Assembly: GCF_002007115.1 (NCBI RefSeq)
Contig: NZ_MVAD01000002.1
Span: 496,001-560,000, forward strand
Reading direction: 5' to 3'
Length of the DNA stretch: 64,000 bases
From: Massilia sp. KIM
Lineage (GTDB): Bacteria > Pseudomonadota > Gammaproteobacteria > Burkholderiales > Burkholderiaceae_D
The notes beneath the pieces are model-generated. The model worked only from the letters and a program-made list of their open reading frames with translations. It did no database searches and was not told the DNA's origin. The translations under genes and the position numbers were made by a program. This document shows, in pieces, positions 8,319 to 18,043 of the stretch; the stretch's first letter is position 1, and the number at the start of each line of letters is the position of its first letter.

Positions 8319-8861
8319 TTATGGACTGGCCTTGAGCAGCGCGCTCACCATCGCCGCCAGGTCGGGGAAGACCTGGGTGCCGGGCGGCAGGCCGCCGGTG
8401 GCGTTGGTCTTCTCGCCCTTGCCGGTCAGGACCAGGTAGGGCACGCAGCCCATGATGAAGCCGGCCTGCAGGTCGCGCAGCGAGTCGCCCACGGTAGGCA
8501 CGCCCTTGAGGCTGATCTTGAAGCGCTTCGAGATCTCCTCGAACATGCCAGCCTTGGGCTTGCGGCAGTCGCAGTTGTCGATCGCCGCGTGCGGGCAGAA
8601 GAAGATGGCGTCGATGTCCGCGCCGACCAGCTGGGCGGCTGCGTGCATCTTCTGGTGGATCGCGTTCAGGGTCGTGATGTCGAACAGTTCGCGGGCGATG
8701 CCGGACTGGTTCGAGGCGATCACGACCTGATAGCCCGCCTGGTTCAGGCGGGCGATCGCTTCCAGCGAACCGGGGATCGGAATCCACTCGGCCGGCGACT
8801 TGATGAAGTCGGGCGAATCGTGGTTGATGACGCCGTCCCGGTCGAGGATGATGAGTTTCAT
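8319..8861 (-). CDS. gmhB: D-glycero-beta-D-manno-heptose 1,7-bisphosphate 7-phosphatase
   Basis: GmhB removes the 7-phosphate during ADP-heptose synthesis, supplying the donor used by WaaC. The 180-residue HAD enzyme shows motif I LDRDGVIN (nucleophile Asp7, acid Asp9), motif II IASNQSGIAR, the zinc loop CPH...CDCRKP characteristic of GmhB, and motif III/IV GDSLRDLQAG. It starts with ATG 9 bp after glyS, in a conserved glyQ-glyS-gmhB-plsC order seen in many beta- and gammaproteobacteria. Confidence 0.95.
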   Translation of the reverse strand: MKLIILDRDGVINHDSPDFIKSPAEWIPIPGSLEAIARLNQAGYQVVIASNQSGIARELFDITTLNAIHQKMHAAAQLVGADIDAIFFCPHAAIDNCDCRKPKAGMFEEISKRFKISLKGVPTVGDSLRDLQAGFIMGCVPYLVLTGKGEKTNATGGLPPGTQVFPDLAAMVSALLKASP

Positions 8862-8870
8862 CGGACTTCC

Positions 8871-10958
8871 TTACGCCGCCAGCTTGGAGATGTCGGCCAC
8901 GCGGTTCATCATGCCGTGCAGTTGCGACAGCAGGGCCAGGCGGTTGTTGCGCAGCGCCGGGTCCTCGGCCATCACCATCACGTCGTTGAAGAAGGCGTCG
9001 ACGTCGTCGCGCAGCTGGGCCAGGGTCTTGAGCGTGCCGGTGTAGTCGCCGCCGGCGAAGGCCGCGTCCACCGCCGGGCGCACGCGCGCGATCGCGGCGG
9101 CCAGGTTCTTCTCGGCCTGCTCCTGCAGCAGCCCTTCCTGCACCTCGCCCGCCGCCGCCTCGGTCTTCTTGAGGATGTTGGTGATGCGCTTGTTGGCGGC
9201 GGCCAGGGACTCGGCTTCCGGCAGCGCGGCGAAGGCCTGCACGGCCTCCAGGCGCTGCACCACGTCGTCCACGCGGTCTGGGTTCTGGGCCAGCACGGCC
9301 TCGACCTCGTTGGGCGAGAAGCCGCGCTCGCGCAGCATGCCGCGCAGGCGGTCGAGCATGAAGCTCTTCACTTCTTCACGCGGATCCTTGAACGCAGCCT
9401 GGCCCTCGAACACCGCGGCGGCGTCGGCCAGCAGCTCCGAGATCGGCAGCGCGAGGCGCTTCTCGACCAGCATGCGCATCACGCCCAGGGCGTGGCGGCG
9501 CAGCGCGAACGGATCCTTCTCGCCGGTCGGCTGCAGGCCGATGGCCCAGATGCCGACCAGGGTTTCCAGCTTGTCGGCCAGAGCCACCGCCAGGCCGGTA
9601 TTGGTCGAGGGCAGGGCGTCGCCGGCGAAGCGCGGCTGGTAGTGCTCGGAGGCGGCCAGGGCGACTTCCTCCGGCTCGCCGTCGTGGCGCGCGTAATAGG
9701 TGCCCATGATGCCCTGCAGCTCGGGGAACTCGCCCACCATGTCGGTCAGCAGGTCGGCCTTGGCCAGGCGCGCGCCGCGCTGCGCCAGCGCGGCGTCGAA
9801 GCCGAGGCGCTGGGCGATGCTGGTGGCCAGCCTGGTGACGCGCTCGGTGCGCTCCGCCTGGGTGCCCAGCTTGTTGTGGTAGACCACGCTGGCCAGTTGC
9901 GGCAGGCGCGACTCGAGGGTTTTCTTCTTGTCCTGCTCGAAGAAGAACTTGGCGTCCGACAGGCGCGGACGCACCACGCGCTCGTTGCCGCCGATGATGG
10001 CGCTCGGGTCATCGGTCGCCAGGTTCGAAACGATCAGGAAGCGCGAGCGCAGCTTGCCGTCGGCGTCGGTCAGCGCGAAGTATTTCTGGTTGGTCTGCAT
10101 GGTCAGGATCAGGCATTCCTGCGGCACCGCCAGGAATTCCTCCTCGAAGTGGCATTCATAGACCACCGGCCATTCGACCAGGGCCGCCACTTCGTCCAGC
10201 AGCGCTTCCGGCATCAGGACCTGGTCGGCGCCGGCCTTGTCCAGCAGCTGGCGGCGGATGCCTTCCTTGCGCGCTTCCGGAGAAGCCAGCACCTTGCCTT
10301 CGCTTTCCAGCACGCGCGCGTAGTCGTCGGCGTGCTGCACGGCGATCGCCTGGCCGTGCGACAGGAAGCGGTGGCCCATGGTGTGGCGGCCGGCGTCCAG
10401 GCCCAGCAGCGACAGCGGCAGCACCTGTTCGCCATGCAGGGCGAGCAGCAGGTGGACCGGGCGCACGAACTGCACGGTGGCGCCGTCCGGGCGCTGGTAG
10501 CTCATGACCTTGGGGATCGGCAGCTTGGCCACGGTGTCGGCCAGCACGTCCTGCAGGGCGGCGGGAAGCAGGCTGCCGGCGGCAGTGTAGGTGTAGAAGA
10601 AGCTTTCCGCCTTGCCGTCCTGGGCGCGCTCGAGATCGGCGACCTTCAGGTCGGGGAAGCCCAGCGCGGCCAGTTTCTTGGCCAGGGGCGCGGTCGGATT
10701 GCCGTCCTTGTCCAGGGCGACGCTCACCGGCAGCACCTTTTCGCGGATCTGCTTGTCCGGCGAGGTGGCGCGCACACGGGTGATCGATACCGCCAGGCGG
10801 CGCGGGGTGGCGTAGGTGGTGGCTACGCTGTCGGCTTCGAGGAAGTCGCGCGCCTTCAGGCCGTTGGCGATGCCGGCGGCGAAGGCCGCGCCCAGCTTGA
10901 CGAGGGCCTTCGGCGGCAGTTCTTCGGTCTGCAGTTCGACGAGGAGAGTCTGATTCAT
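8871..10958 (-). CDS. glyS: Glycyl-tRNA synthetase beta subunit
   Basis: The 695-residue beta chain of the bacterial alpha2-beta2 glycyl-tRNA synthetase carries tRNA recognition. Family sequence is clear from the N-terminus ([15 protein letters not shown]), through [15 protein letters not shown], to the C-terminal anticodon-binding region ending [18 protein letters not shown]. Length matches (E. coli 689). It lies 28 bp after glyQ, and the two form one operon. Confidence 0.98.
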   Translation of the reverse strand: MNQTLLVELQTEELPPKALVKLGAAFAAGIANGLKARDFLEADSVATTYATPRRLAVSITRVRATSPDKQIREKVLPVSVALDKDGNPTAPLAKKLAALGFPDLKVADLERAQDGKAESFFYTYTAAGSLLPAALQDVLADTVAKLPIPKVMSYQRPDGATVQFVRPVHLLLALHGEQVLPLSLLGLDAGRHTMGHRFLSHGQAIAVQHADDYARVLESEGKVLASPEARKEGIRRQLLDKAGADQVLMPEALLDEVAALVEWPVVYECHFEEEFLAVPQECLILTMQTNQKYFALTDADGKLRSRFLIVSNLATDDPSAIIGGNERVVRPRLSDAKFFFEQDKKKTLESRLPQLASVVYHNKLGTQAERTERVTRLATSIAQRLGFDAALAQRGARLAKADLLTDMVGEFPELQGIMGTYYARHDGEPEEVALAASEHYQPRFAGDALPSTNTGLAVALADKLETLVGIWAIGLQPTGEKDPFALRRHALGVMRMLVEKRLALPISELLADAAAVFEGQAAFKDPREEVKSFMLDRLRGMLRERGFSPNEVEAVLAQNPDRVDDVVQRLEAVQAFAALPEAESLAAANKRITNILKKTEAAAGEVQEGLLQEQAEKNLAAAIARVRPAVDAAFAGGDYTGTLKTLAQLRDDVDAFFNDVMVMAEDPALRNNRLALLSQLHGMMNRVADISKLAA

Positions 10959-10986
10959 GGTGTGGTCTGTTCTTGTCGTGGCGGCG

Positions 10987-11901
10987 TTATGCCGCGGCCT
11001 TGTCGGCGGCCGGGAGCATCGGGAAGCCGAGCTTCTCGCGCGAATCGTAATAGGCCTGGGCGACCAGGCGCGACAGGGTGCGCACGCGGCCGATGTAGGC
11101 GGCGCGCTCGGTCACCGAGATGGCGCCGCGTGCGTCCAGCAGGTTGAAGCTGTGCGAAGCCTTCATGATCTGCTCGTAGGCCGGCAGGGTCAGTTCCAGC
11201 TCGATCAGGCGCTTGGCTTCGGATTCGTGGTTGGCGAAGGCCTGGAACAGCAGCTCGGTGTTCGAGTGCTCGAAGTTGTAGGTCGACTGCTCGACTTCGT
11301 TCTGGTGGAAGACGTCGCCGTAGGACAGCGATTTTTTCATCCCGTTTTCTTCCCACTCGGTCCACACCAGGTCGTAGACGTTCTCCACGCCCTGCAGGTA
11401 CATCGCGAGGCGTTCGATGCCGTAGGTGATTTCGCCCAGCACCGGCTTGCAATCGAGGCCGCCGACCTGCTGGAAGTAGGTGAACTGGGTGACTTCCATG
11501 CCGTTCAGCCAGACTTCCCAGCCCAGGCCCCAGGCGCCCAGGGTCGGGCTTTCCCAGTCGTCCTCGACGAAGCGCACGTCGTTCTTCTTCAGGTCCAGGC
11601 CGAGGGCTTCGAGCGAGCCGAGGTAGAGGTCGAGGATGTTCTCGGGGGCGGGCTTGAGTACCACCTGGTACTGGTAGTAGTGCTGCAGGCGGTTAGGATT
11701 TTCGCCGTAGCGGCCGTCCTTGGGGCGGCGCGAGGGCTGCACATAGGCGGCGCGCCAGGGTTCCGGACCGATCGCACGCAGGAAGGTGCCGGTGTGGAAG
11801 GTGCCCGCGCCGACTTCCATGTCGTAGGGCTGGAGCAGGGCGCAGCCCTGCTTGTCCCAGTAGGACTGCAGGGTCAGGATGATTTGTTGGAATGTGAGCA
11901 T
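10987..11901 (-). CDS. glyQ: Glycyl-tRNA synthetase alpha subunit
   Basis: The 304-residue catalytic chain of tetrameric GlyRS, class II. Clear signature stretches are [19 protein letters not shown] at the N-terminus, [20 protein letters not shown] and [20 protein letters not shown]. The frame extends 16 codons upstream, but MLTFQQ at 11901 matches the family start. It is 161 bp downstream of lnt, so it may have its own promoter. A GC-rich inverted repeat (12031-12058) lies in that gap. Confidence 0.97.
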   Translation of the reverse strand: MLTFQQIILTLQSYWDKQGCALLQPYDMEVGAGTFHTGTFLRAIGPEPWRAAYVQPSRRPKDGRYGENPNRLQHYYQYQVVLKPAPENILDLYLGSLEALGLDLKKNDVRFVEDDWESPTLGAWGLGWEVWLNGMEVTQFTYFQQVGGLDCKPVLGEITYGIERLAMYLQGVENVYDLVWTEWEENGMKKSLSYGDVFHQNEVEQSTYNFEHSNTELLFQAFANHESEAKRLIELELTLPAYEQIMKASHSFNLLDARGAISVTERAAYIGRVRTLSRLVAQAYYDSREKLGFPMLPAADKAAA

Positions 11902-12062
11902 CTCGGATGGGCGACGCGCAGCGGGGCGCGAACACGATAAGTTTGCCAAATGACCAATTCTACTGAATTTTTCCCAGCCTCTGGGGGTGATTTGGCCGGG
12001 CGATTCGATTTAGAGGCCGTTGTCGGAACACGGGCGGCCGCGCAGGACGGCCCGCCCGCGCG

Positions 12063-13628
12063 TCAGGCGCCAGTCTTGCCGCGGTAGCGGCGCCCGGCGA
12101 ACCAGGCGGCGCCGAGCGCGACCGCGCCCAGGATCAGGAACAGCGCATTCCCGAAACGGACATAGGGCGTCATGCCAGTCGTGCCGCGCACAGTGGCGGT
12201 CAGCACGCCTTCCTGGTAGAAGGGCAGCAGCTGGCGGACCACGCCGCGATGGTCGATCACGGCGGTGGCGCCGTCGTTGGTCGACCTCAGCATCGGACGG
12301 CCGGTTTCCAGGGTGCGCATGCGCGAGATCTGCAGGTGCTGGGGAATAGCGACCGATTGCCCGTACCAGGACAGGTTGGACACGTTCAGCAGCAGGGTCG
12401 CGGGCCTGGCGGCGCTGCGCAACTGGTAGGCGATCTCCTCGCCGAACACGTCCTCGTAGCAGATATTCGGCAGCACCAGCTGGTCCTTCACCGCGAACGG
12501 GGCCTGCAGCGGCTTGCCGCGGGTGGCGTCGTTGAGCGGCAGGTTCAGCATGTCGGTGAACCAGCGGAAGCCCGGCGGAATGAATTCGCCGAAGGGCACC
12601 AGGTGGGCTTTGTCGTAGCGGTAGGCCTGGGGCTGGGGTGAGAGCGCCACCACGCTGTTGGCGTACTGGCGCGGGCCATCCAGCAGCGGCATGCCGATCG
12701 CCAGGGTGCTGCCGCTGGCGCTCGAAAAGCGCTGCAGGCCCTCGAGGTAGCCCTCCGGCATCTGGTGCGGGAAGACCGGGATCGCGGTTTCCGGCGTGGC
12801 GATCAGGTCGGCCGGCGCGGACGTGATCATGCCCTGGTACTTGGCCAGGATCTGGTTCAGGAAGGCGAGGTCGAACTTGCGGTCCTGCGGGATGTTCCCC
12901 TGCAGCAGACGCACCGTGATCGGCTGGCCGGTTTCCTCGGTCCAGGCGACCGTGCGCAGGCCGGCGCCCGCGCCCAGCACCAGGGCCAGCAGGCCGATCG
13001 CCGGCCAGCGCGCGCGCTGGGTGAGCATGGTGATGCAGCCCGCGCACAGGGCCACCAGCACGCCGATGCCGTACACGCCGATCAGCGGCGCGTAGCCGGC
13101 CAGCGGCGCGCCGTCATGGGCGTAGCCGGAAGCGGCCCACGGGAAGCCGGTGAATACCCAGCCGCGCAGCCATTCCGACACGCCCCAGGTCACGGGCAGC
13201 ACCAGCAGCACGAAGGCGGCCACCGGCAGCGACCAGCGCTTGCGCAGCCAGGCCGCGACGCCGGCGGTGAAGGCGCCGTACAGGCCCATGTACAGGCCGA
13301 GCAGGATCACCCCGACCGTGGCCAGGGCCATGGGCAGGTGGGCGAAGCGGGTCATGAACACGTACAGCCAGTGCATGCCCGCCACCGACCAGCCGAAGCC
13401 GAAGGCCCAGCCGATCAGGGTCGCGCGCCGCACGGAAGTCTGCTTGCCGACCTGGTAGAACAGCCAGGCCAGGGCCAGGAACTGCAGCGGCCACCAGCCG
13501 ACCGGCTGGAAGGAGAGCAGGGAACTCAGGCCGGCCAGGACGGCGCCGGCGAGCAGCAGGAGCGAGGGCTTGTCGCCGCGCGCGTCGGATACGGGAGCGC
13601 CCGCAGTGGTCGAACGGCGGCGCAGCAT
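12063..13628 (-). CDS. lnt: Apolipoprotein N-acyltransferase
   Basis: Lnt adds the third acyl chain to outer-membrane lipoproteins at the periplasmic face of the inner membrane. The 521-residue protein has about six N-terminal membrane helices, then a nitrilase-like domain with the catalytic triad: Glu in TPETAIPVFP, Lys in YDKAHLVPFGEF and Cys in ICYEDVFGEE, and a C-terminal helix. The ATG at 13628 shares its A with the TGA of corC, a one-base overlap, so translation is coupled. The open frame upstream to 14240 is a shadow of corC. Confidence 0.96.
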   Translation of the reverse strand: MLRRRSTTAGAPVSDARGDKPSLLLLAGAVLAGLSSLLSFQPVGWWPLQFLALAWLFYQVGKQTSVRRATLIGWAFGFGWSVAGMHWLYVFMTRFAHLPMALATVGVILLGLYMGLYGAFTAGVAAWLRKRWSLPVAAFVLLVLPVTWGVSEWLRGWVFTGFPWAASGYAHDGAPLAGYAPLIGVYGIGVLVALCAGCITMLTQRARWPAIGLLALVLGAGAGLRTVAWTEETGQPITVRLLQGNIPQDRKFDLAFLNQILAKYQGMITSAPADLIATPETAIPVFPHQMPEGYLEGLQRFSSASGSTLAIGMPLLDGPRQYANSVVALSPQPQAYRYDKAHLVPFGEFIPPGFRWFTDMLNLPLNDATRGKPLQAPFAVKDQLVLPNICYEDVFGEEIAYQLRSAARPATLLLNVSNLSWYGQSVAIPQHLQISRMRTLETGRPMLRSTNDGATAVIDHRGVVRQLLPFYQEGVLTATVRGTTGMTPYVRFGNALFLILGAVALGAAWFAGRRYRGKTGA

Positions 13629-14506
13629 CAGTCGTGGTCGTCGTCCTGGAGCGGGAGCTTTTCGACCAGCAGCACGTGGATCTGGCGGGCGTCCGCGCGC
13701 AGCACCTCGAAACGCAGGTTCTGCAGGTCGAACACCTCGCCCTTGTGGGGCATGCGCCCGAGGTGGCTGGCGACCAGGCCGCCGATGGTGTCGACGTCGT
13801 CCTCGGGCAGGTCGGCGCCGATCTCTTCGTTGAACTGCTCGATCTCGGTCAGCGCCTTGACGCGCCAGCGCGGGCCCAGCTGGCCCTCCTTGATCGACAG
13901 GATGTTGTCTTCTTCCTCGTCGAAGTCGTACTCGTCCTCGATGTCGCCGACGATCTGCTCGAGCACGTCCTCGATGGTGATCAGCCCGGCCACGCCGGAA
14001 TACTCGTCGACCACGATGGCCATGTGGTTGTGGTTGGCGCGGAAGTCGCGCAGCAGCACGTTCAGGCGCTTCGATTCCGGGATGAAGATCGCCGGGCGTA
14101 GCATGTCGCGCACGTTGAAGGATTCTTCTGCGTAGTAGCGCAGCAGGTCCTTTGCCAGCAGGATGCCGACCACCTTGTCGCGCTCGCCTTCGATGGCGGG
14201 GAAGCGCGAGTGCGCGGTCTCGAGCACGATCGGGAGCCATTCCTCGATCGGCTTGGTGATGTCGATGACGTCCATTTGCGAGCGCGGCACCATGATGTCG
14301 CGCACCGACAGGTCGGAGACCTGGAACACGCCTTCGATCATCGAGAGCGCGTCGGCGTCGATCAGGTTGCGTTCATGGGCTTCGTGCAGGACTTCGAGCA
14401 GTTCGGCACGGTTTTCTGGCTCTGGGGAGATGAGAGCGGTCAGCCGTTCGAACAGCGACCGATGGGGTTTGGCGTCCGATCGGACGTCACTGGGATACTC
14501 GGGCAT
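13628..14506 (-). CDS. corC: CorC/YbeX family CBS-domain protein
   Basis: A 292-residue soluble CorC/HlyC-type protein with two CBS domains (about residues 65-190, e.g. VRDIMVPRSQMDVI and VVDEYSGVAGLITIEDVLEQIVGDI) and the C-terminal CorC_HlyC domain (about 205-285). In E. coli YbeX is tied to magnesium/cobalt efflux and, more recently, ribosome metabolism, which fits its usual neighbours ybeZ and ybeY. Here it opens the lnt-glyQS-gmhB-plsC run, separated from ybeY by the iorAB-like pair. It faces iorA across 152 bp. Confidence 0.92.
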   Translation of the reverse strand: MPEYPSDVRSDAKPHRSLFERLTALISPEPENRAELLEVLHEAHERNLIDADALSMIEGVFQVSDLSVRDIMVPRSQMDVIDITKPIEEWLPIVLETAHSRFPAIEGERDKVVGILLAKDLLRYYAEESFNVRDMLRPAIFIPESKRLNVLLRDFRANHNHMAIVVDEYSGVAGLITIEDVLEQIVGDIEDEYDFDEEEDNILSIKEGQLGPRWRVKALTEIEQFNEEIGADLPEDDVDTIGGLVASHLGRMPHKGEVFDLQNLRFEVLRADARQIHVLLVEKLPLQDDDHD

Positions 14507-14658
14507 AATTGGCGTGAAGCCGTTGTTGCGATGGGCATAGGATACACCAAAAGGGCGGATGCCTGATTTTGATGCACCTGTGGCGCGCCGGTTCCTCCTT
14601 CCCCAGCGGCACGGTTTTTCCCTGTGTGGTCGAACCCGCGTCCTGAAAGGAGCAGCCC

Positions 14659-15111
14659 ATGCCTGCGCTCAATATCAACGGCAGCAACACGACTCTCAAC
14701 GTTCCCGACGACATGCCCCTGCTGTGGGCCCTGCGCGACGTTGCCGGCTTGACCGGCACCAAGTTCGGCTGCGGCGTGGCCCTGTGCGGCGCCTGCACCG
14801 TGCACGTGGACGGCCAGCCCACCCGTTCCTGCATCACTCCGGTCTCGGCGGTGGTCGGGAAGAACATCGTCACCATCGAAGCCATCGGCAAGGATCCGGT
14901 CGGCGCCAAGGTCCAGGCGGCCTGGCGCGAGATCGACGTGGTCCAGTGCGGCTATTGCCAGTCCGGCCAGATCATGGCGGCCACCGCTCTGCTCAAGGCC
15001 ACCCCCAAGCCGGGCGACGCCGACATCGACAATGCCATGTCGGGCAATATCTGCCGCTGCGGCACCTATGGACGCATCCGCAAGGCGATCCACATCGCCG
15101 CCGCGAAATAA
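14659..15111 (+). CDS. (2Fe-2S)-binding subunit of a molybdenum hydroxylase (IorA-like)
   Basis: The 150-residue small subunit of a xanthine-oxidase-family enzyme like isoquinoline 1-oxidoreductase. It carries two [2Fe-2S] sites: a plant-type set in [14 protein letters not shown] plus a further Cys at RSC, and the C-terminal set CGYCQSGQ and [11 protein letters not shown]. It passes electrons from the molybdopterin subunit encoded 9 bp downstream. AAAGGAG at 14647-14653 supports the ATG at 14659. No FAD subunit is present, as expected for the IorAB subtype, so electrons probably go to a cytochrome or quinone. Confidence 0.93.
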   Translation: MPALNINGSNTTLNVPDDMPLLWALRDVAGLTGTKFGCGVALCGACTVHVDGQPTRSCITPVSAVVGKNIVTIEAIGKDPVGAKVQAAWREIDVVQCGYCQSGQIMAATALLKATPKPGDADIDNAMSGNICRCGTYGRIRKAIHIAAAK

Positions 15112-15120
15112 GGAGGCGCC

Positions 15121-17394
15121 ATGGACGGACTGAAAGAGGCAGCGCGGGCTCTCTCCCAAGGAATGGATGGCAAAAAAACCACACTCGACTCGCGCGCGCG
15201 GCGCGATTTCATGCGCCTGGGCGCGGCCGGCGGCGGTGGCCTGCTGCTGAGTTTCTCCCTGTTCGGTTGCAAGCGCGCCGAGGACGGGCGCAACGAAAAG
15301 CCCTCCGAGACGGCGGTCGGCGCGGCCACCAATGCGGCGTCCAGCCAGGATCCGGGCCTGGCGCGCGACGCCTTCATCCGCGTCGGGCGCGACGGCATCG
15401 TCACCCTGGTGGTGCACAAGGTCGAGATGGGGCAGGGCACCTTCACCTCCATGCCCCAGCTGCTGGCCGAGGAACTGGGGGCCGACCTGTCGAAGGTGCG
15501 GCTGGAGCAGGCGCCGGCCGACAACAAGCTGTACGCCGACCCGCTGCTGGGCGGCCAGCTGACCGGCGGCTCGACCTCGGTGCGCGGCGCCTACAAGCCG
15601 CTGCGCGAGGCCGGCGCCATGGTGCGCACGGTGCTGGTGGAAGCGGCCGCCGAGAGCTGGAAGGTGCCGGCCGCCGAGATTACGGTGGTGGGCGGCACCC
15701 TGCGCCACGAGGGCTCCGGCAAGAGCGCCGGCTTCGGCGAACTGGTGGACGCCGCGGCCAAGCGCGAGCTGCCGAAGAGCGTGGCGCTGAAGGACCCCGA
15801 ACAGTTCACCCTGATCGGCAAGCCGGTCAAGCGCCTCGATTCGCCGGCCAAGACCGACGGCACGGCCCTGTTCGGGATCGACGCGCGCCTGCCCAACATG
15901 CTGGTCGCTGCGGTGGCGGCCTCGCCCGTGCACGGCGGCAAACTGGCCGCTGTCGACGACCAGAAGGCGCTGGCGGTGCCCGGCGTGCGCGAGGTGCTGC
16001 GCATCGACAACGCGGTGGCCGTGGTGGGCGAGCACATGTGGGCCGCGCGCAAGGGCCTGGAGGCGGCCGCGCCGCGCTGGGACGACGGCCCCAACGCCGG
16101 CGCGACCACGGCCGCCATCGTGGCCGACATGGCCAAGGCCTCGCAGAAAGAAGGCGTGGTGGCGCGCAACGACGGCGACGCCCTCAAGGCCCTGGCGAGC
16201 GGTCCGGGGCGGCGCATCGACGCCGTCTACGAGTTGCCCTTCCTGGCCCACGCGACCATGGAACCCATCAATTGCACGGTCGACCTCAAAGCCGACAGTT
16301 GCGACATCTGGTGCGGCACCCAGGTGCCGGCCTTCGCCCAGGCGGCGGCCGCCAAGCTGACCGGCCTGCCGGAAACCAAGGTCAAGGTCCACAACTTCTT
16401 TATCGGCGGCGGCTTCGGCCGGCGCCTGGAGAGCGACTACGTGGCCCAGTCGGTGGCCCTGGCCAAGGCCAGCAAGAACGGACAGCCGATCAAGTTCGTC
16501 TGGACCCGCGAGGAAGACATCCAGAAGGACATGTTCCGGCCCTATTACTACGACCGCGTCTCGGCGCGGGTGGACGAGAAGGGCCGGCCCCAGGCCTGGT
16601 TCCACCGCACCACGGGTTCCTCGATCATCGCGCGCTTCGCGCCCGGCTGGCTGTCGCAGGGGCTGGACCCGGACGCGGTCGAGGGCTCGCGCGACATGCC
16701 CTACGCGGTGCCGGCGGTGCGGGTCGAGTACGTGCGCCACGAGCCGCCCGTGCCGACCGCCTTCTGGCGCGGGGTCGGGCCGACCCACAACGTGTTCGTG
16801 GTGGAGAGCTTCATCGACGAGCTGGCCCATGCGGCCAAGCAGGACCCGGTGGCCTACCGCCGCGCCCTGCTGGAGAAATCGCCGCGCACCCTGGGCGTGC
16901 TCAACCTGGCGGCCGAGAAGGCCGGCTGGGGCAAGCCGATGGCGCCGATCGCCGGGCGCAAGGTGGGGCGCGGGGTGTCCTGCCAGTTCGCCTTCGGCAG
17001 CTACGTGGCCCAGGTGGCCGAGGTCTCGGTGGGGGCGGATGGCGAGGTGCGGGTGCACCGGGTGGTGTGCGCGGTCGACTGCGGGACGGCGATCAATCCG
17101 GACACCATCGTGGCCCAGATGGAAAGCGGGATCGTGTACGGGCTGGGGGCGGTGCTGTGGGGCGAGATCACGCTCGACAAGGGCAGGGTGCAGCAGACCA
17201 ATTTCGGCGACTACCGGGTGGTGCGCATGAACGAGGCGCCGGCGGTCGAGGTGCACCTCGTGAACAGCCGCGACGATCCGGGCGGGATCGGGGAGCCGGG
17301 GACTTCGGCCTTGATGCCGGCGGTGACCAATGCGGTGTTCGCGGCGACCGGGAAGAGGGTGAGGAAGTTGCCGATTGGGGGGCAGTTGGCTTGA
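15121..17394 (+). CDS. Molybdopterin-binding subunit of a molybdenum hydroxylase (IorB-like)
   Basis: A 757-residue large subunit of an aldehyde oxidase/isoquinoline oxidoreductase-type enzyme. Residues 20-45 form a Tat signal (SRARRDFMRLGAAGGGG, hydrophobic core, then FGC that could even be a lipobox), so the complex is likely periplasmic or membrane-anchored. Cofactor motifs are VEMGQGTFTSMPQLLAEEL, NFFIGGGFGRRLESD and, near the C-terminus, the catalytic Glu in GGIGEPGTSALMP. The substrate, an N-heterocycle or aldehyde, cannot be inferred. The pair sits between ybeY and corC, normally adjacent genes. Downstream is a palindromic repeat pair and convergent ybeY. Confidence 0.92.
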   Translation: MDGLKEAARALSQGMDGKKTTLDSRARRDFMRLGAAGGGGLLLSFSLFGCKRAEDGRNEKPSETAVGAATNAASSQDPGLARDAFIRVGRDGIVTLVVHKVEMGQGTFTSMPQLLAEELGADLSKVRLEQAPADNKLYADPLLGGQLTGGSTSVRGAYKPLREAGAMVRTVLVEAAAESWKVPAAEITVVGGTLRHEGSGKSAGFGELVDAAAKRELPKSVALKDPEQFTLIGKPVKRLDSPAKTDGTALFGIDARLPNMLVAAVAASPVHGGKLAAVDDQKALAVPGVREVLRIDNAVAVVGEHMWAARKGLEAAAPRWDDGPNAGATTAAIVADMAKASQKEGVVARNDGDALKALASGPGRRIDAVYELPFLAHATMEPINCTVDLKADSCDIWCGTQVPAFAQAAAAKLTGLPETKVKVHNFFIGGGFGRRLESDYVAQSVALAKASKNGQPIKFVWTREEDIQKDMFRPYYYDRVSARVDEKGRPQAWFHRTTGSSIIARFAPGWLSQGLDPDAVEGSRDMPYAVPAVRVEYVRHEPPVPTAFWRGVGPTHNVFVVESFIDELAHAAKQDPVAYRRALLEKSPRTLGVLNLAAEKAGWGKPMAPIAGRKVGRGVSCQFAFGSYVAQVAEVSVGADGEVRVHRVVCAVDCGTAINPDTIVAQMESGIVYGLGAVLWGEITLDKGRVQQTNFGDYRVVRMNEAPAVEVHLVNSRDDPGGIGEPGTSALMPAVTNAVFAATGKRVRKLPIGGQLA

Positions 17395-17417
17395 GGGGGG
17401 GCTAACTAATTTCGGGC

Positions 17418-17533
17418 AAACTTGGGTCTCGGCCTGCGCCGGGACGACGGTCTTTGGGCTGTCGACTACGTATAGACTGTCTTCCGGCCCGCGCCCCTAG
17501 CACGTCGTCCCGGCGCAGGCCGGGACCCAAGTT
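17418..17533. repeat. Inverted pair of dispersed palindromic repeats
   Basis: A reverse copy at 17418-17449 (AAACTTGGGTCTCGGCCTGC...) and a forward copy at 17502-17533 (ACGTCGTCCCGGCGCAGGCC...) are complementary and could form a long hairpin over about 115 bp. They lie exactly between the convergent ends of the molybdenum hydroxylase gene and ybeY, where they could end both transcripts. Confidence 0.85.
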
Positions 17534-17575
17534 CGCCGCGTTATCGAAACGCCCGCTCTCTGACCGACCCCGCCT

Positions 17576-18043
17576 TCAGTCCTCGTAAGGATCCGGAAAC
17601 CCCAAGGCCTCCATGATGTCGCGCTCCAGCTGCTCCATCTCCTCGGCCTCTTCGTCGTGCTCGTGGTCGAAGCCCTGGGCATGCAGCACCCCGTGCACCA
17701 CCAGGTGCGCGGTGTGCTCCTCGACCGTTTTCTTCTGGTCGTCCGCCTCGCGCTGCAGCACGTCGGTGCACAGCACGATGTCGGCCTGCACCGCCTCCTC
17801 GTCGCCCAGCTCCTCGCCCTCGTTGTAGGCGAAGGTCAGCACGTTGGTGGCGTAGTCCTTGCCGCGGTATTCGCGGTTCAGGGCCTTGCCTTCCTCGGCG
17901 TCGACGAAGCGGATGGTCAGCTCGGCGGGGCCGAGCAGGGAAGCCTCGACCCAGCGCCGCAGATCGGCTTCGGTGATCAGGCTCTCCAGCCGGGTATCCG
18001 CGAACTGGACTTCGAGTTCAAGATGATGTTTTTTTTCTTGCAT
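17576..18043 (-). CDS. ybeY: Endoribonuclease YbeY (rRNA maturation)
   Basis: YbeY is a zinc-dependent single-strand endoribonuclease involved in 16S rRNA 3' maturation and 70S quality control. The 155-residue protein has the H3XH5XH signature as HLVVHGVLHAQGFDHEHD and the upstream LNREYRGKDYATNVLTFAY block. It overlaps the end of phoH by 26 bp, and its first codons contain a run of eight A residues that lies inside the overlap. Last gene of the miaB-phoH-ybeY run. Confidence 0.96.
   Translation of the reverse strand: MQEKKHHLELEVQFADTRLESLITEADLRRWVEASLLGPAELTIRFVDAEEGKALNREYRGKDYATNVLTFAYNEGEELGDEEAVQADIVLCTDVLQREADDQKKTVEEHTAHLVVHGVLHAQGFDHEHDEEAEEMEQLERDIMEALGFPDPYED

Noticed and set aside
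3421..11147. Very long antisense frames, e.g. 3421-5676 (-) and 8589-11147 (+)
   Set aside because: They lie fully opposite well-recognised genes (waaC/waaA, gmhB/glyS), have Gly/Arg/His/Gln-rich composition and arise because high-GC third positions remove stop codons on the other strand.
12031..12058. Terminator between lnt and glyQ
   Set aside because: A GC-rich inverted repeat with a one-base bulge is present, but no T run follows in the direction of transcription.
14440..17256. 938-codon frame opposite the molybdenum hydroxylase genes
   Set aside because: It is a composition shadow; its protein is dominated by His, Arg, Gly and Ala with no recognisable motif, while the plus strand encodes clear IorA/IorB proteins.
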